Shown in pieces: positions 1 to 7,866 of a stretch of DNA of 64,000 bases. Position numbers and translations under genes: made by a program. Position 1 is the first letter of the stretch. The number at the start of each line of letters is the position of its first letter. The notes beneath the pieces are model-generated. The model was not told where the DNA came from. It saw only the letters and a program-made list of their open reading frames with translations, and did not search any database. The DNA is from Bacillus timonensis (lineage in GTDB: Bacteria; Bacillota; Bacilli; Bacillales; Bacillaceae_L), in the NCBI RefSeq assembly GCF_000285535.1, contig NZ_HE610986.1, positions 72,313 through 136,312 on the forward strand, read 5' to 3'.

Positions 1-929
1 GAACGGTTAACATGGCAGATTTATCTGCAAAAATAAGTGAACTAGGACAACCCGGCATTGTAACTGTTATCTCCATCTTATTTTTAGTGGTATTTGGATT
101 AAAAGGAGCTATCTTCCCGTTATTTTTCTGGTTACCAGGTTCCTATAATGCTCCCCCAACGCCGATAACAGCACTATTTGGAGCTTTGTTAACGAAGGTT
201 GGGGTTTATTCAATCATTCGTACGTTTACAATTATTTTCTACCATGACACCGGTTTTACCCATACCCTAATTGGCATACTTGCAGGTTTTACAATTGTTG
301 TAGGAGTCGTTGGCGCAGTTGCTTATTGGGATGTTAAACAAATTATCATTTATAATATTTTAACAGCGGTTGGTGTTATATTAGTTGGTGTTGCAACCCT
401 AACACCGACATCACTTACAGGATCTATTTATTATTTAATACATGACATGATTATCAAGGCTTCCCTCTTCTTATTAGTTGGAGCCATGGTTGTAATAACT
501 GGTACGAGCAATTTAAAGAAAATGGGTGGCTTAATTAACCATCATCCATATTTAGGCTGGATGTTCTTCATTGCTACTATTTCACTTGCAGGAATCCCTC
601 CATTTAGTGGATTCATAGGGAAGCTTCTAATTGTCAAAGGAAGCCTTGCTGCAGAGCATTACGTACTGGTTGCAGCAATTTTAATTTCAAGTCTTCTTGT
701 CCTATATTCGGTAATGAAAATCTTTATTAACGGATTCTGGGGTGAAGCAAAGCTTAGGAAAGAAGAAGAAAAAGGATCGACAAAAGGACTGCTATTCCCG
801 ATTACTCTTCTACTTTCACTCTCAATTGCACTTGGATTTGGTGCTGAATGGTTCTATCCGTATATCTCTCAAGCAGCGCAAGACTTGACAGACCCATCCA
901 TCTATATCCAAGCTGTTTTAAAGGAGTAG
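1..929 (+). CDS. mrpD: Mrp Na+/H+ antiporter subunit D, 5' end cut by window
   Basis: Membrane subunit of the Mrp (MnhABCDEFG) cation/proton antiporter, related to the proton-pumping subunits of complex I. The frame is open to the first base of the window and about 309 C-terminal residues are visible; the family is usually near 490, so the N-terminal third lies outside. Many hydrophobic helices are seen, along with the family segment ending in MIIKASLFLLVGA, which carries a buried lysine typical of proton-channel subunits. mrpE follows after 5 bases. The ATG at 12 is an internal methionine, not the start. The call is secure from the E-F-G genes that follow in the canonical order. Confidence 0.95.
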   Translation, partial: TVNMADLSAKISELGQPGIVTVISILFLVVFGLKGAIFPLFFWLPGSYNAPPTPITALFGALLTKVGVYSIIRTFTIIFYHDTGFTHTLIGILAGFTIVVGVVGAVAYWDVKQIIIYNILTAVGVILVGVATLTPTSLTGSIYYLIHDMIIKASLFLLVGAMVVITGTSNLKKMGGLINHHPYLGWMFFIATISLAGIPPFSGFIGKLLIVKGSLAAEHYVLVAAILISSLLVLYSVMKIFINGFWGEAKLRKEEEKGSTKGLLFPITLLLSLSIALGFGAEWFYPYISQAAQDLTDPSIYIQAVLKE

Positions 930-934
930 ATCTT

Positions 935-1411
935 ATGTTGTTGCAATTAGTTTTAAATATTTTTATTGCCTTTTCGTGGATGTTTATCTCAAACTCCTAT
1001 GAGTTTAGCGCGTTTTTTGGCGGATATTTGATTGGTCTTTTACTTATTTTTGTTTTACGTCGTTTTTTCTCTCAACGTTTTTACCTTCATAATGTGTGGG
1101 CTGTGATAAAGCTAATCTTGATTTTCTTTAGAGAGCTAATTCTTTCAAACTATGCCATTATGAAAGTGGTTATTAAACCCAAGCTCGATGTAAAACCTGG
1201 GATTTTCGCAATGCCAACGGAACTCACAAAAGATTGGGAAATCCTAACGCTTTCAAATCTGATCACATTAACACCTGGAACACTCGTTGTTGATATTTCA
1301 GATGATAAAAAAATACTGTATATCCATGCAATGGACATACAAGACGTAGATGAAGCCATTGATTCGATTAAAAATTCATTTGAAAAAGCAATTATGGAGG
1401 TGAGCCGATAA
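935..1411 (+). CDS. mrpE: Mrp Na+/H+ antiporter subunit E
   Basis: Subunit E of the Mrp antiporter, 158 residues, the usual family length. The N-terminal half holds two or three hydrophobic helices, followed by a cytosolic domain containing LITLTPGTLVVDI, a hallmark of MrpE. An open frame extends upstream to 848 inside mrpD, but the ATG at 935 sits 5-6 bases after an AAGGAG ribosome site and matches the expected N-terminus, so I use it. The stop overlaps the mrpF start by one base, indicating tight translational coupling within the mrp operon. Confidence 0.95.
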   Translation: MLLQLVLNIFIAFSWMFISNSYEFSAFFGGYLIGLLLIFVLRRFFSQRFYLHNVWAVIKLILIFFRELILSNYAIMKVVIKPKLDVKPGIFAMPTELTKDWEILTLSNLITLTPGTLVVDISDDKKILYIHAMDIQDVDEAIDSIKNSFEKAIMEVSR

Positions 1412-1695
1412 TGTTTGAAATTTTACTTAATCTCGCACTAGTCTTCTTATCGGTTTCAACGATTGCTTATATATACCGTGTGATAAAAGGGCCATCAATC
1501 CCTGACAAAGTTATAGCACTTGATGCAATAGGGGTCAATTTAGTGGGAATTACTGCAATTGTTTCCATTATCCTACGCTCCAATTCGTTCCTAGAAGTTA
1601 TTTTATTAATTGCAATTGTAGCTTTTGTTGGTACTGTCGCCTTTTCAAAGTTCCTTGAGAAAGGAGTCGTAATTGAACATGACCGAGATGCTTAA
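1411..1695 (+). CDS. mrpF: Mrp Na+/H+ antiporter subunit F
   Basis: Small subunit of the Mrp antiporter, 94 residues with three predicted membrane helices (about 1-22, 33-56 and 60-82). The central GPSIPDKVIALDAIG segment, with its conserved acidic residue, is typical of MrpF and implicated in cation handling in the family. The start ATG overlaps the mrpE stop, and a GGAGGTGA ribosome site lies just upstream. The 3' end overlaps mrpG by about 20 bases. Confidence 0.95.
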   Translation: MFEILLNLALVFLSVSTIAYIYRVIKGPSIPDKVIALDAIGVNLVGITAIVSIILRSNSFLEVILLIAIVAFVGTVAFSKFLEKGVVIEHDRDA

Positions 1696-2044
1696 GATTT
1701 TCTTTGCTGTTATAATCTTGTTCGGAGCGCTTCTAAGCATAATAAGTGCGATTGGCATTGTTCGATTACCTGATGTGTACACACGGAATCATGCGGTATC
1801 AAAAAGTGCGACATTAGGAGTTCTAGCAATCCTACTTGGAACATTTTTATACTTTTGGATCATTGAAGGCTATATGAACTTTAGGGTCATTTTAGGATTT
1901 GTCTTTCTTTTTCTAACGTCACCAGTTGCCGGACATTTAATTAGCCGTGCCGCCTATAATTCTAAGGTTCCATTATGGGAAGAAAGCTCCCAAGATGACT
2001 TAAAAGACAAGGTAAGTCATGAAAAGGAAAAGGTAAGTCAATAA
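1673..2044 (+). CDS. mrpG: Mrp Na+/H+ antiporter subunit G
   Basis: Last subunit of the Mrp complex, 123 residues if the TTG at 1673 is used, 121 if translation begins at the ATG at 1679; both fit the GGAG at 1663-1666. Three hydrophobic helices are followed by a charged tail. The segment GIVRLPDVYTRNHAVSKSATLG is the PhaG/MnhG signature. The gene overlaps the end of mrpF, consistent with coupled translation, and is followed at once by a strong terminator, so the operon ends here. Confidence 0.93.
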   Translation: MNMTEMLKIFFAVIILFGALLSIISAIGIVRLPDVYTRNHAVSKSATLGVLAILLGTFLYFWIIEGYMNFRVILGFVFLFLTSPVAGHLISRAAYNSKVPLWEESSQDDLKDKVSHEKEKVSQ

Positions 2045-2050
2045 AGATAA

Positions 2051-2079
2051 GCGAGGACTTTTGGGTCCTCGCTTTTTTA
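2051..2079 (+). terminator. Rho-independent terminator of the mrp operon
   Basis: An 8-bp GC-rich stem (GCGAGGAC at 2051-2058 with GTCCTCGC at 2065-2072), a 6-base loop and a run of T immediately after. It lies 6 bases behind the mrpG stop and separates it from the convergent thioesterase gene. Confidence 0.93.
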
Positions 2080-2082
2080 GAG

Positions 2083-2466
2083 TCACTTTTTCAATTTTAT
2101 AATCGCCATTGTGCAACGCGATACACATATGAGGTTTTCTTCTTCATCGACAATTTTGATATCCCAAACCATCGTTGTTTTTCCTTTATGAAGCGGGGTT
2201 CCGATTGCTTTTACAATGCCGTTTCTTTTTGCTCGAATATGATTGGCGTTGATTTCGAGTCCTGCACAACCTTCTGTCTCTTGATCAACAAGGTTGTATG
2301 TCCCTACACTTGCAACAGTTTCCGCTAAGGCAACAGATGCACCTCCGTGTAGAACGCCAAATGGCTGGCGTGTGCGATCATTGACTGGCATGGTCGCTGT
2401 TACTCGATTAGGAGTCACTTCTTCAATCATTATCCCTAAAGCCCCGATTAACGTATCTTCTACCAT
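2083..2466 (-). CDS. menI: Hotdog-fold thioesterase, YuxO/MenI type
   Basis: Acyl-CoA thioesterase of the PaaI/hotdog superfamily, 127 residues, cytosolic. The family motif LHGGASVALAE lies at about residues 39-49, with the HGG turn at 40-42 and the likely catalytic Glu at 49. In B. subtilis the gene next to the mrp operon is yuxO, a probable 1,4-dihydroxy-2-naphthoyl-CoA hydrolase of menaquinone synthesis; the same position here supports that assignment, but the substrate is inferred from synteny and family only. It converges on mrpG. Confidence 0.8.
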   Translation of the reverse strand: MVEDTLIGALGIMIEEVTPNRVTATMPVNDRTRQPFGVLHGGASVALAETVASVGTYNLVDQETEGCAGLEINANHIRAKRNGIVKAIGTPLHKGKTTMVWDIKIVDEEENLICVSRCTMAIIKLKK

Positions 2467-2487
2467 TCTTCTCCCTCTACTCTCGTC

Positions 2488-3549
2488 CTATTTCCGAATC
2501 CCTGTCAATGGAAGTGAAAGAAGTTTGTCATCATCTTCCTTCGGATTTCCCCGTCCATCACGGTTGTTTGTAATCGTAAATAACTTGCTCTCTTCTATGT
2601 AGACATCTCTCATTCTGCTCTTAATATCGAGCACAACATCAATCCTACCAGTCTCAATATCATAGCTTCTTACTTTTGAACCTCTTAATGTGGCAATATA
2701 AAGCTTCCCATTAGCATAATCAATGCCCGATGGGGCCCAAGTTTCTTCACCTGTTTGAAAAATGGGTGTCACCATGTTTGTCTTTGTTTCGTTCCCTTCA
2801 ATTATTGGCCAGCCATAATTCTTACCTGGTTCAATTACATTAATCTCATCATGTGCACTTTGTCCATGTTCTGTGCTATAAAATGTTCCTTTTTCATCCC
2901 ATGCCAGCCCCTGTGGATTGCGATGACCATAAGAATAGATATAAGTATTAGTAAATGGATTGTCACTTGGAATTGAACCATCTAGATTCATTCGCAATAT
3001 TTTCCCAGCAAGTTTTGTTAGGTCTTGTGCATTTTCTGGAACCCCTGCATCTCCTGCTGTGACGTAAAGCTTCTGGTCAGGGCCAACTTTAATCCGGCCC
3101 CCGTTATGAATTCTTCCTCCTGGAATACCATCCAACAACACCCTCTTTTCTTCCCAAGTATCACCATTTCTCTCAACAAGGATGACGCGATTTACTATTT
3201 CCCCATCCTCTTCATATGTATGATACATAAATGCTTGGTTTGAATCTGAAAAATTGGGTGCAAGTGTAAACCCTAAAAAGCCTCCTTCTCCTTCGTGCAA
3301 AATTCTTCTTTTCAGCAATAGCTGCTGAGGGATTACTTTGCCGGTTGCCTCCTCTATTTCAGATAACTTTCCTACTCGTTCAGGTATAAGAAACATACCG
3401 TCTGTTTTTGTTATCATCCATGGAATTGTTAAATTTGTTGCAATAATAGTCGGATTTGAAATCGTTTCCTGCACAGGTTCATCAAGTTGCTGTTTATTGG
3501 AACAACCGACAACTATAAAAAATAAAAGAAGTAAAGAAATCTTTTTCAA
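2488..3549 (-). CDS. PQQ-dependent sugar dehydrogenase-like lipoprotein
   Basis: Secreted, membrane-anchored beta-propeller of the glucose/sorbosone dehydrogenase family (soluble GDH and YliI/aldose dehydrogenase type), 353 residues. A lipoprotein signal is clear: a hydrophobic stretch, then VVGC, with Cys16 as the lipidation site. Family landmarks include HNGG (148-151) and YGHRNPQG (207-214), which in relatives line the PQQ and calcium site. Translation starts at a TTG with a GGAGG site 9 bases upstream. No PQQ synthesis genes are in the window, so the cofactor may be scavenged or the protein may act without it; the substrate is unknown. The DedA gene lies just upstream on the same strand. 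Confidence 0.85.
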   Translation of the reverse strand: MKKISLLLLFFIVVGCSNKQQLDEPVQETISNPTIIATNLTIPWMITKTDGMFLIPERVGKLSEIEEATGKVIPQQLLLKRRILHEGEGGFLGFTLAPNFSDSNQAFMYHTYEEDGEIVNRVILVERNGDTWEEKRVLLDGIPGGRIHNGGRIKVGPDQKLYVTAGDAGVPENAQDLTKLAGKILRMNLDGSIPSDNPFTNTYIYSYGHRNPQGLAWDEKGTFYSTEHGQSAHDEINVIEPGKNYGWPIIEGNETKTNMVTPIFQTGEETWAPSGIDYANGKLYIATLRGSKVRSYDIETGRIDVVLDIKSRMRDVYIEESKLFTITNNRDGRGNPKEDDDKLLSLPLTGIRK

Positions 3550-3562
3550 TGTCCACTTCCTC

Positions 3563-4168
3563 CTAATGTGAAAGCTTTCTCAATTTTCTAGTCTTCTTTA
3601 TCTTAACCAATATATATATCACCAATGCCGCAACTCCTGTGGTAATGACAATATCGTAATATTTTATAAATATTTCAATGAATTCCTCGCCAGCAAAATA
3701 CCCAACTGAAAAAATGAAAGAAACCCAAATAAAAATGGCTGTATACAGGGTAGTTGCAAATTTTACAAAGGACAATTTACTAAAACCAAATAAGAATGGA
3801 AACAGTACCCGAAAGCCTGGAACGAAATAGCAAAATGCCAACGCAAATGTATTGTATTTTTCAATAATGGATATAGCACGTGAGATTTTTCTTCTCATTT
3901 TATTTTGTTTACTGAGGAGTAAAACCATCGCGCGTCCTGCAAAACGTCCAAATACATAGCTAGTTGTGACAGCTGTGATGATTCCCCCGTACGTAACAAT
4001 GAAAACCTTCCAAGGTATGAAAACCTCCTCCGAAGCAAAAAATCCAATTGTTGACACGATAACCTCATTTGGTATAGGGATTATAAATGCACCAACCCAT
4101 AACCATAAAAAAAGTCCACTATAACCATGTTCCTGAATGATTGTCACTACATCATTTATATCCATCAT
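3563..4168 (-). CDS. DedA family membrane protein
   Basis: Integral membrane protein of the DedA/SNARE-associated family (PF09335), 201 residues. Members are implicated in lipid scrambling and undecaprenyl-phosphate recycling, envelope homeostasis and drug tolerance. Visible family features are the N-terminal reentrant region with GAFIIPIPNEV, the charged F-x3-R-x3 segment after helix 2, and PGFRVLFPFLFGFSKLSF. Two ATGs occur in a row (4168 and 4165); the second has better spacing to the GGCAGGG site. It ends 13 bases before the sugar dehydrogenase gene, so the two are probably co-transcribed. Confidence 0.9.
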   Translation of the reverse strand: MMDINDVVTIIQEHGYSGLFLWLWVGAFIIPIPNEVIVSTIGFFASEEVFIPWKVFIVTYGGIITAVTTSYVFGRFAGRAMVLLLSKQNKMRRKISRAISIIEKYNTFALAFCYFVPGFRVLFPFLFGFSKLSFVKFATTLYTAIFIWVSFIFSVGYFAGEEFIEIFIKYYDIVITTGVAALVIYILVKIKKTRKLRKLSH

Positions 4169-4283
4169 ATCCCTGCCTTTTTTGGGTCGATGTACGTAAT
4201 TCTAGATAGATATCATGTTCTATTATAAGATTAAATGGATAATAATAGAAACTATTTTTGAATGATAAAAGGGGAAACAAAAC

Positions 4284-5138
4284 ATGGACAAACCGATTGT
4301 AATTATTACTGGTGCATCTAGTGGATTTGGGCTTTTAACTGCCATTGAATTTTTAAAAAGAGGATTTTTAGTTGTCGCGACAATGAGAGATATGAAAAAA
4401 AAGGAACATTTATTACAACAACTTCAAAATCAAACGTTAGAAAAGAGCCTTCTTTTTTGTAGATTGGATGTCACTGATATTAATTCCTTACTAGCTTTTC
4501 AAACAACGCTTCAAAAGCTTGGTAGAGTTGACATTCTAATTAATAATGCTGGGTTTGCTACAGGTGGATTTGCTGAGGAAATTTCACTTGATGAATACAG
4601 AGCTCAATTTGAAACGAACTTTTTCGGGTTAATAGAAGTGACGAAGCTAATCCTTCCTTATATGAGACAACAAAAATCCGGAAAAATTATTAATCTGAGC
4701 AGTATTAGTGGCCAAATTGGATTTCCTGGCCTCTCGCCATATGTTGCGTCTAAATATGCAGTAGAAGGGTGGTCTGAGTCACTACAACTTGAAGTAAGGC
4801 CATTTGGTATAGATGTCGCATTAATCGAACCTGGCTCATTTCAAACGAATATTTGGAGTAGTGGAACAAAGATTTCAGATAAGTCGTTGCGTTCTTCATC
4901 TCCATATTACGATATGATGAAAAAGATTAAAGCTAGACTTGAAAAGGGGCAAACATCATACGGAGACCCAATTGAGGTTGCGAAATGCATTGTACAGCTT
5001 TCCATAAAGCCCTCCTTAACCAAGCTTCGTTATCCCGTGGGAAAAGGAAGTAAGACATCCATTTTATTGAAAAATTTACTGCCATGGAAGATGTGGGAAA
5101 AGATCGTTTTTAAGATGTTAAGCATTGGCAAAAAGTGA
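4284..5138 (+). CDS. SDR family NAD(P)-dependent oxidoreductase
   Basis: Classical short-chain dehydrogenase, 284 residues, cytosolic. The cofactor motif TGASSGFG is at 9-16, NNAG at 87-90, and the catalytic set includes Ser139/140, Tyr153 and Lys157 (YVASK). The arginine in ATMRD after beta-2 suggests NADP preference. The C-terminus beyond residue 200 resembles the 17-beta-HSD/retinol dehydrogenase-like SDRs of Bacillus, but the substrate is unknown. An AAAAGGGG site precedes the ATG. It is divergent from dedA. Confidence 0.9.
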   Translation: MDKPIVIITGASSGFGLLTAIEFLKRGFLVVATMRDMKKKEHLLQQLQNQTLEKSLLFCRLDVTDINSLLAFQTTLQKLGRVDILINNAGFATGGFAEEISLDEYRAQFETNFFGLIEVTKLILPYMRQQKSGKIINLSSISGQIGFPGLSPYVASKYAVEGWSESLQLEVRPFGIDVALIEPGSFQTNIWSSGTKISDKSLRSSSPYYDMMKKIKARLEKGQTSYGDPIEVAKCIVQLSIKPSLTKLRYPVGKGSKTSILLKNLLPWKMWEKIVFKMLSIGKK

Positions 5139-5217
5139 GGCCACCATACAGACAAAATTCACCTTATCTGAAAATTAACATATATTGTAAGGGAATTTTC
5201 ACAAGGGAGGTCTACCG

Positions 5218-5649
5218 TTGTATCATCATCCTTTTATCTATGGACGTCAAGGACCACCAAGGACTGTTTTGTATCCCGGCTATTATTCAAATATTACAAG
5301 ACATTCCGTCTTTCCTGACCATGAGTTTTATTACCCATACCCAAATTATAGAAAATACCCTGATGTCGATCCATCTTTATTTAATGAATCAGCAATAGAA
5401 ATGAAAATTCTTATGAAGGATGCTAGTCTAATACTTACTAAGTTAGCTGAATCAAAGGCTTTCGCAAAAGAGGTAATGGCTGCTGCACAAGCCTCAAATA
5501 ATAAGGAAGTAGAACGTCTACTTAAAACTACAGGAATTAAGTCAGATGTTATTACTACTTTTAATCCAGATGGCATTAATTTTAAACTAATGGCGAGTGT
5601 AGGTGGGACTAAATCTAGTCAGTTAACATTGGCATTGAGATGGCGATAA
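5218..5649 (+). CDS. yuzC: Putative inner spore coat protein, YuzC-like
   Basis: A 143-residue protein whose first 50 residues are rich in Tyr, Pro and His (YHHPFIYGRQGPPR, then several Tyr-Pro pairs), like Bacillus coat proteins. The second half is a helical region ending in a beta-rich tail (FNPDGINFKLMA). It starts at TTG 5218, 7 bases after GGGAGG. YuzC of B. subtilis, an inner coat protein encoded in the same chromosomal neighbourhood, has this layout, so I infer homology; I could not align the two. A terminator follows directly. Confidence 0.6.
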   Translation: MYHHPFIYGRQGPPRTVLYPGYYSNITRHSVFPDHEFYYPYPNYRKYPDVDPSLFNESAIEMKILMKDASLILTKLAESKAFAKEVMAAAQASNNKEVERLLKTTGIKSDVITTFNPDGINFKLMASVGGTKSSQLTLALRWR

Positions 5650-5662
5650 AAAAAGTGTAGAG

Positions 5663-5698
5663 GAGCGAAGGTAAAAATTTGCCTATCGTTCTTTTTTT
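5663..5698 (+). terminator. Terminator after the YuzC-like gene
   Basis: A two-part stem (GAGCGA with TCGTTC, then GGTAAA with TTTGCC) followed by seven T at 5692-5698, 14 bases past the stop codon. Confidence 0.8.
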
Positions 5699-5759
5699 GA
5701 ATAATAGAATGAAAATTATAAGGTTTAGGACATTATAAAAACACGAGGAGGTAATATCA

Positions 5760-5921
5760 ATGGAATACAGAGACAGAGACACACTTAGACTAACACAAAG
5801 TAAAGAAGAACAGCTTGTGAATCAACTTGATCCAGAGCTTGACCTTCGAAATATAAATTTCGCAACTGGCGAAAATGAATACCTTAATGAACGTTATGAC
5901 GATTTTTCTATCGATCACTAA
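5760..5921 (+). CDS. Hypothetical 53-residue acidic protein
   Basis: Unrecognised. The ATG at 5760 follows a near-perfect GAGGAGGTAA site, so expression is likely. The product begins MEYRDRDTLRLTQSKEEQ, is highly charged, has no cysteine or hydrophobic helix, and ends in Asp-Phe-Ser-Ile-Asp-His. Together with the next gene it forms a two-gene unit closed by a terminator. It may be a small spore or stress protein; no function can be assigned. Confidence 0.6.
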   Translation: MEYRDRDTLRLTQSKEEQLVNQLDPELDLRNINFATGENEYLNERYDDFSIDH

Positions 5922-5942
5922 TTGAAAACTGGAGGAAGTTAT

Positions 5943-6053
5943 ATGGCAAAAAAGGAACAACTTAATGAAGAAGCGGCTATGAATAATAACTTAACTTCAT
6001 CTTCGTATTCAAAAAGCAAAACAACTAGAAAGAAGAAAAATGGGGCCAAGTAA
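5943..6053 (+). CDS. Hypothetical 36-residue basic Ser/Lys-rich protein
   Basis: Unrecognised very short gene with a GGAGGAAG site 7 bases before its ATG, 21 bases after the preceding small gene. The product starts MAKKEQLNEEAAMNNN, then has a Ser/Thr stretch and a Lys/Arg-rich end (TTRKKKNGAK). It is probably unstructured; a DNA-binding or spore-packing role is possible but only a guess from charge. The stop codon lies inside the terminator loop, so translation may influence termination. Confidence 0.55.
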   Translation: MAKKEQLNEEAAMNNNLTSSSYSKSKTTRKKKNGAK

Positions 6054-6071
6054 AGTTTGTGCCCCATTTTT
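6040..6071 (+). terminator. Terminator of the two-gene small-protein unit
   Basis: ATGGGGC at 6040-6046 pairs with GCCCCAT at 6061-6067, with a 14-base loop, followed by TTTT. It overlaps the end of the 36-residue gene and abuts the convergent XRE regulator. Confidence 0.8.
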
Positions 6072-6528
6072 ATTTGGAATCCATTGAAATTTCTTTTAGC
6101 CTATTATAGGCTTCCTCTTTATCAAACGAAGAATACCACCTGAAATGAGCATCGTCTAAAATGCGAAAATGCTGGCTAATTAAATTTTGTTGAAGGCGAA
6201 ACTTTCCTATCTTCTGAAGATCTTTCCACCAAACCTTACCACCCATAGTACGTTCTTTTGCACGGTCAATTCCGTTGCGTCCGATGATTTCAATTACATC
6301 AATAGGGTCTTCCCCCAATGCTGATTGGAGAATCTCACTATCCCGAAATAATGCACAAATAGCTACTATACAAGTCCAACCCGCGGTTATCCGCCCTTTT
6401 TCTATTTGCACCAGGGTCTTTTTCGAAATTCCCAAAATTTCAGCCATTCTATCTTGTGTATATCCCTTTTCAATTCGAATTAGCTTCATTTTTCCAGAGA
6501 GCATTTTTGTTATTTGTTCCTTATCCAT
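6070..6528 (-). CDS. XRE-family transcriptional regulator
   Basis: A 152-residue DNA-binding protein. Residues about 12-65 form a lambda-repressor-type helix-turn-helix (LIRIEKGYTQDRMAEILGIS, then KKTLVQIEKGR). The C-terminal half contains a WWKDLQ motif and aromatic residues (FRWYSSFDKEEA) that do not match a domain I recognise, possibly a ligand or partner surface. It is transcribed after the TauE-type permease on the same strand, but a terminator-like palindrome separates them. Its targets are unknown. Confidence 0.8.
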   Translation of the reverse strand: MDKEQITKMLSGKMKLIRIEKGYTQDRMAEILGISKKTLVQIEKGRITAGWTCIVAICALFRDSEILQSALGEDPIDVIEIIGRNGIDRAKERTMGGKVWWKDLQKIGKFRLQQNLISQHFRILDDAHFRWYSSFDKEEAYNRLKEISMDSK

Positions 6529-6570
6529 TTATCTCACCTATCTTAAATTGACGTTCTCTTTGAAAAAGGC

Positions 6571-6600
6571 AAAAACCTTAGTGTAATTTTACACTAAGGT
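6571..6600 (-). terminator. Terminator (perfect 26-bp palindrome) after the TauE-type permease
   Basis: ACCTTAGTGTAA at 6575-6586 is perfectly inverted at 6589-6600. On the minus strand the hairpin is followed by TTTTTG, which fits a terminator for the permease gene. Because it sits about 45 bp upstream of the XRE start, an operator role is an alternative. Confidence 0.65.
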
Positions 6601-6615
6601 ATCGATGTAACGCAA

Positions 6616-7383
6616 TTAATAGATAAGTTTTAAACCACTTATAAAAATGATAACGCCAATTGCAGTTTGCAATGGTTTCATCGGAACCTTTGCTGACAGA
6701 GAGCTTCCGATGATTACTCCAGGAATCGAACCGCAAAGTAAATTTGCAACTAACAAAAAGTCAACATTTCCAAAGCCCACGTGGAAAAAGCTACTTACCG
6801 TGACTAAGATAAATGCATGTGCGATATCTGTTCCAACTAGTTCAGATGCTCGTAATTGGTAAAATAACAGCATTGCTAAAGCAAATAGAGACCCTGAACC
6901 AACTGATGTTAATCCGACAATAAATCCAAGCAAAGCACCTAAAAGAATAGTTGTCTTTGTTTTATCTTCAATGGGTTTTGCACTATAGGAGCTACTCGAA
7001 AAACGAGAGCTAAACAATGTTTTTATCACAGTTGCAACAGCCACCATCATGAGTACATATCCCAGGGCGTGCTTAACAATTTCCCCCTGTAGAAATTTAT
7101 CTCCTCCAGCAAAATGCAATGTCGTTACAGCTATAATTGCACTAGGTACACTACCTATAGCCAAATACTTTACGAGCTTAAAATTAATGGTTTTTTGCCG
7201 AAAATGCTGCAAAGATCCAAAAAATTTTGTGATTGAGTTATAGACAAAGTCTGTTCCAACTGCAATTAGGGGATTGATTCCAATTAAAATTAAAAATGGG
7301 GTTAATAATGCCGCTCCACCTACACCTGTTAGTCCGACCAAAAAACCGACAAAAAGGCCCATCAATACAATTCCAATACTCAT
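6616..7383 (-). CDS. TauE/SafE family sulfite/anion permease
   Basis: Membrane protein of the TauE/SafE (DUF81) family, about 255 residues, with eight hydrophobic segments and the two internal-repeat motifs (VGLTGVGGAALLTPF near the N-terminus and VGLTSVGSGSLFALAML in the middle). Relatives export sulfite, sulfoacetate or other organic anions; the substrate here is unknown. An in-frame GTG at 7446 gives a longer form, but the ATG at 7383 has a GGGAG site 9 bases upstream and begins directly with helix 1, so I prefer it. Confidence 0.85.
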   Translation of the reverse strand: MSIGIVLMGLFVGFLVGLTGVGGAALLTPFLILIGINPLIAVGTDFVYNSITKFFGSLQHFRQKTINFKLVKYLAIGSVPSAIIAVTTLHFAGGDKFLQGEIVKHALGYVLMMVAVATVIKTLFSSRFSSSSYSAKPIEDKTKTTILLGALLGFIVGLTSVGSGSLFALAMLLFYQLRASELVGTDIAHAFILVTVSSFFHVGFGNVDFLLVANLLCGSIPGVIIGSSLSAKVPMKPLQTAIGVIIFISGLKLIY

Positions 7384-7491
7384 TTCCGACCGCTCCCAAC
7401 ATTTTCGGATATGGGCATTATATTTACAGGACATCCCTTTTGACACATTTTTCTTACATTGGACAATAAAATTATTTTTTAGCTATAACAA

Positions 7492-7719
7492 TTAATTGAA
7501 GTTTCGGTATGCTATTTTGAAGCATTGATACTGAAAAAGGAATTCATCTACAAATATTTTATCTACGTTTTCAAAATCATATGACTCAAAAAATGTTTCA
7601 AGCACTTCTATTTCTTCATCATCCATTGTACCTTTTATCCATAAAGGATAATAAAGTTTTTCGTAAAGGCGGTGAAGTCCAAACGTTTCAAATGTTTCTT
7701 CAAGCTGGTATGGTGTCAT
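7492..7719 (-). CDS. Hypothetical 75-residue protein
   Basis: Unrecognised. A small acidic, aromatic-rich cytosolic protein beginning MTPYQLEETFETFGLHRLYE. The frame opens at a TTG (7728), but that codon directly abuts the GGAGG site; the ATG at 7719 is 9 bases downstream of it and is the better start. It looks helical and soluble. It is encoded alone, divergent from bioY. No function is proposed. Confidence 0.65.
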   Translation of the reverse strand: MTPYQLEETFETFGLHRLYEKLYYPLWIKGTMDDEEIEVLETFFESYDFENVDKIFVDEFLFQYQCFKIAYRNFN

Positions 7720-7800
7720 ATATCTCAACCTCCTTGTAAAAGTATGGTTGAGACAAGACTTTTTTAAACACTTTATTTGTTAACTTGTTTTATTTTTGTG

Positions 7801-7860
7801 TTGACATATAATTATTCTTGTTTTACGATTTTGTTAACTACAAAAACACGGAGGTTAACA
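7801..7860 (+). promoter_or_regulatory. bioY promoter with BirA operator
   Basis: TTGACA at 7801-7806 and TACGAT at 7824-7829, 17 bases apart, form a sigma-A promoter. TTGTTAAC at 7831-7838 and GTTAACA at 7854-7860 are inverted half sites separated by 15 bases, matching the BirA biotin operator of Firmicutes. The operator covers the expected start point and the ribosome site, so biotinylated BirA should block bioY when biotin is ample. Another TTGTTAAC half site occurs at 7777-7784. Confidence 0.85.
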
Positions 7861-7866
7861 GAAAAA

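Noticed and set aside
6571..6600. Operator for the XRE regulator
   Set aside because: The palindrome is followed by T residues on the transcribed strand after the permease gene, so a terminator is the simpler reading; an operator is not excluded.
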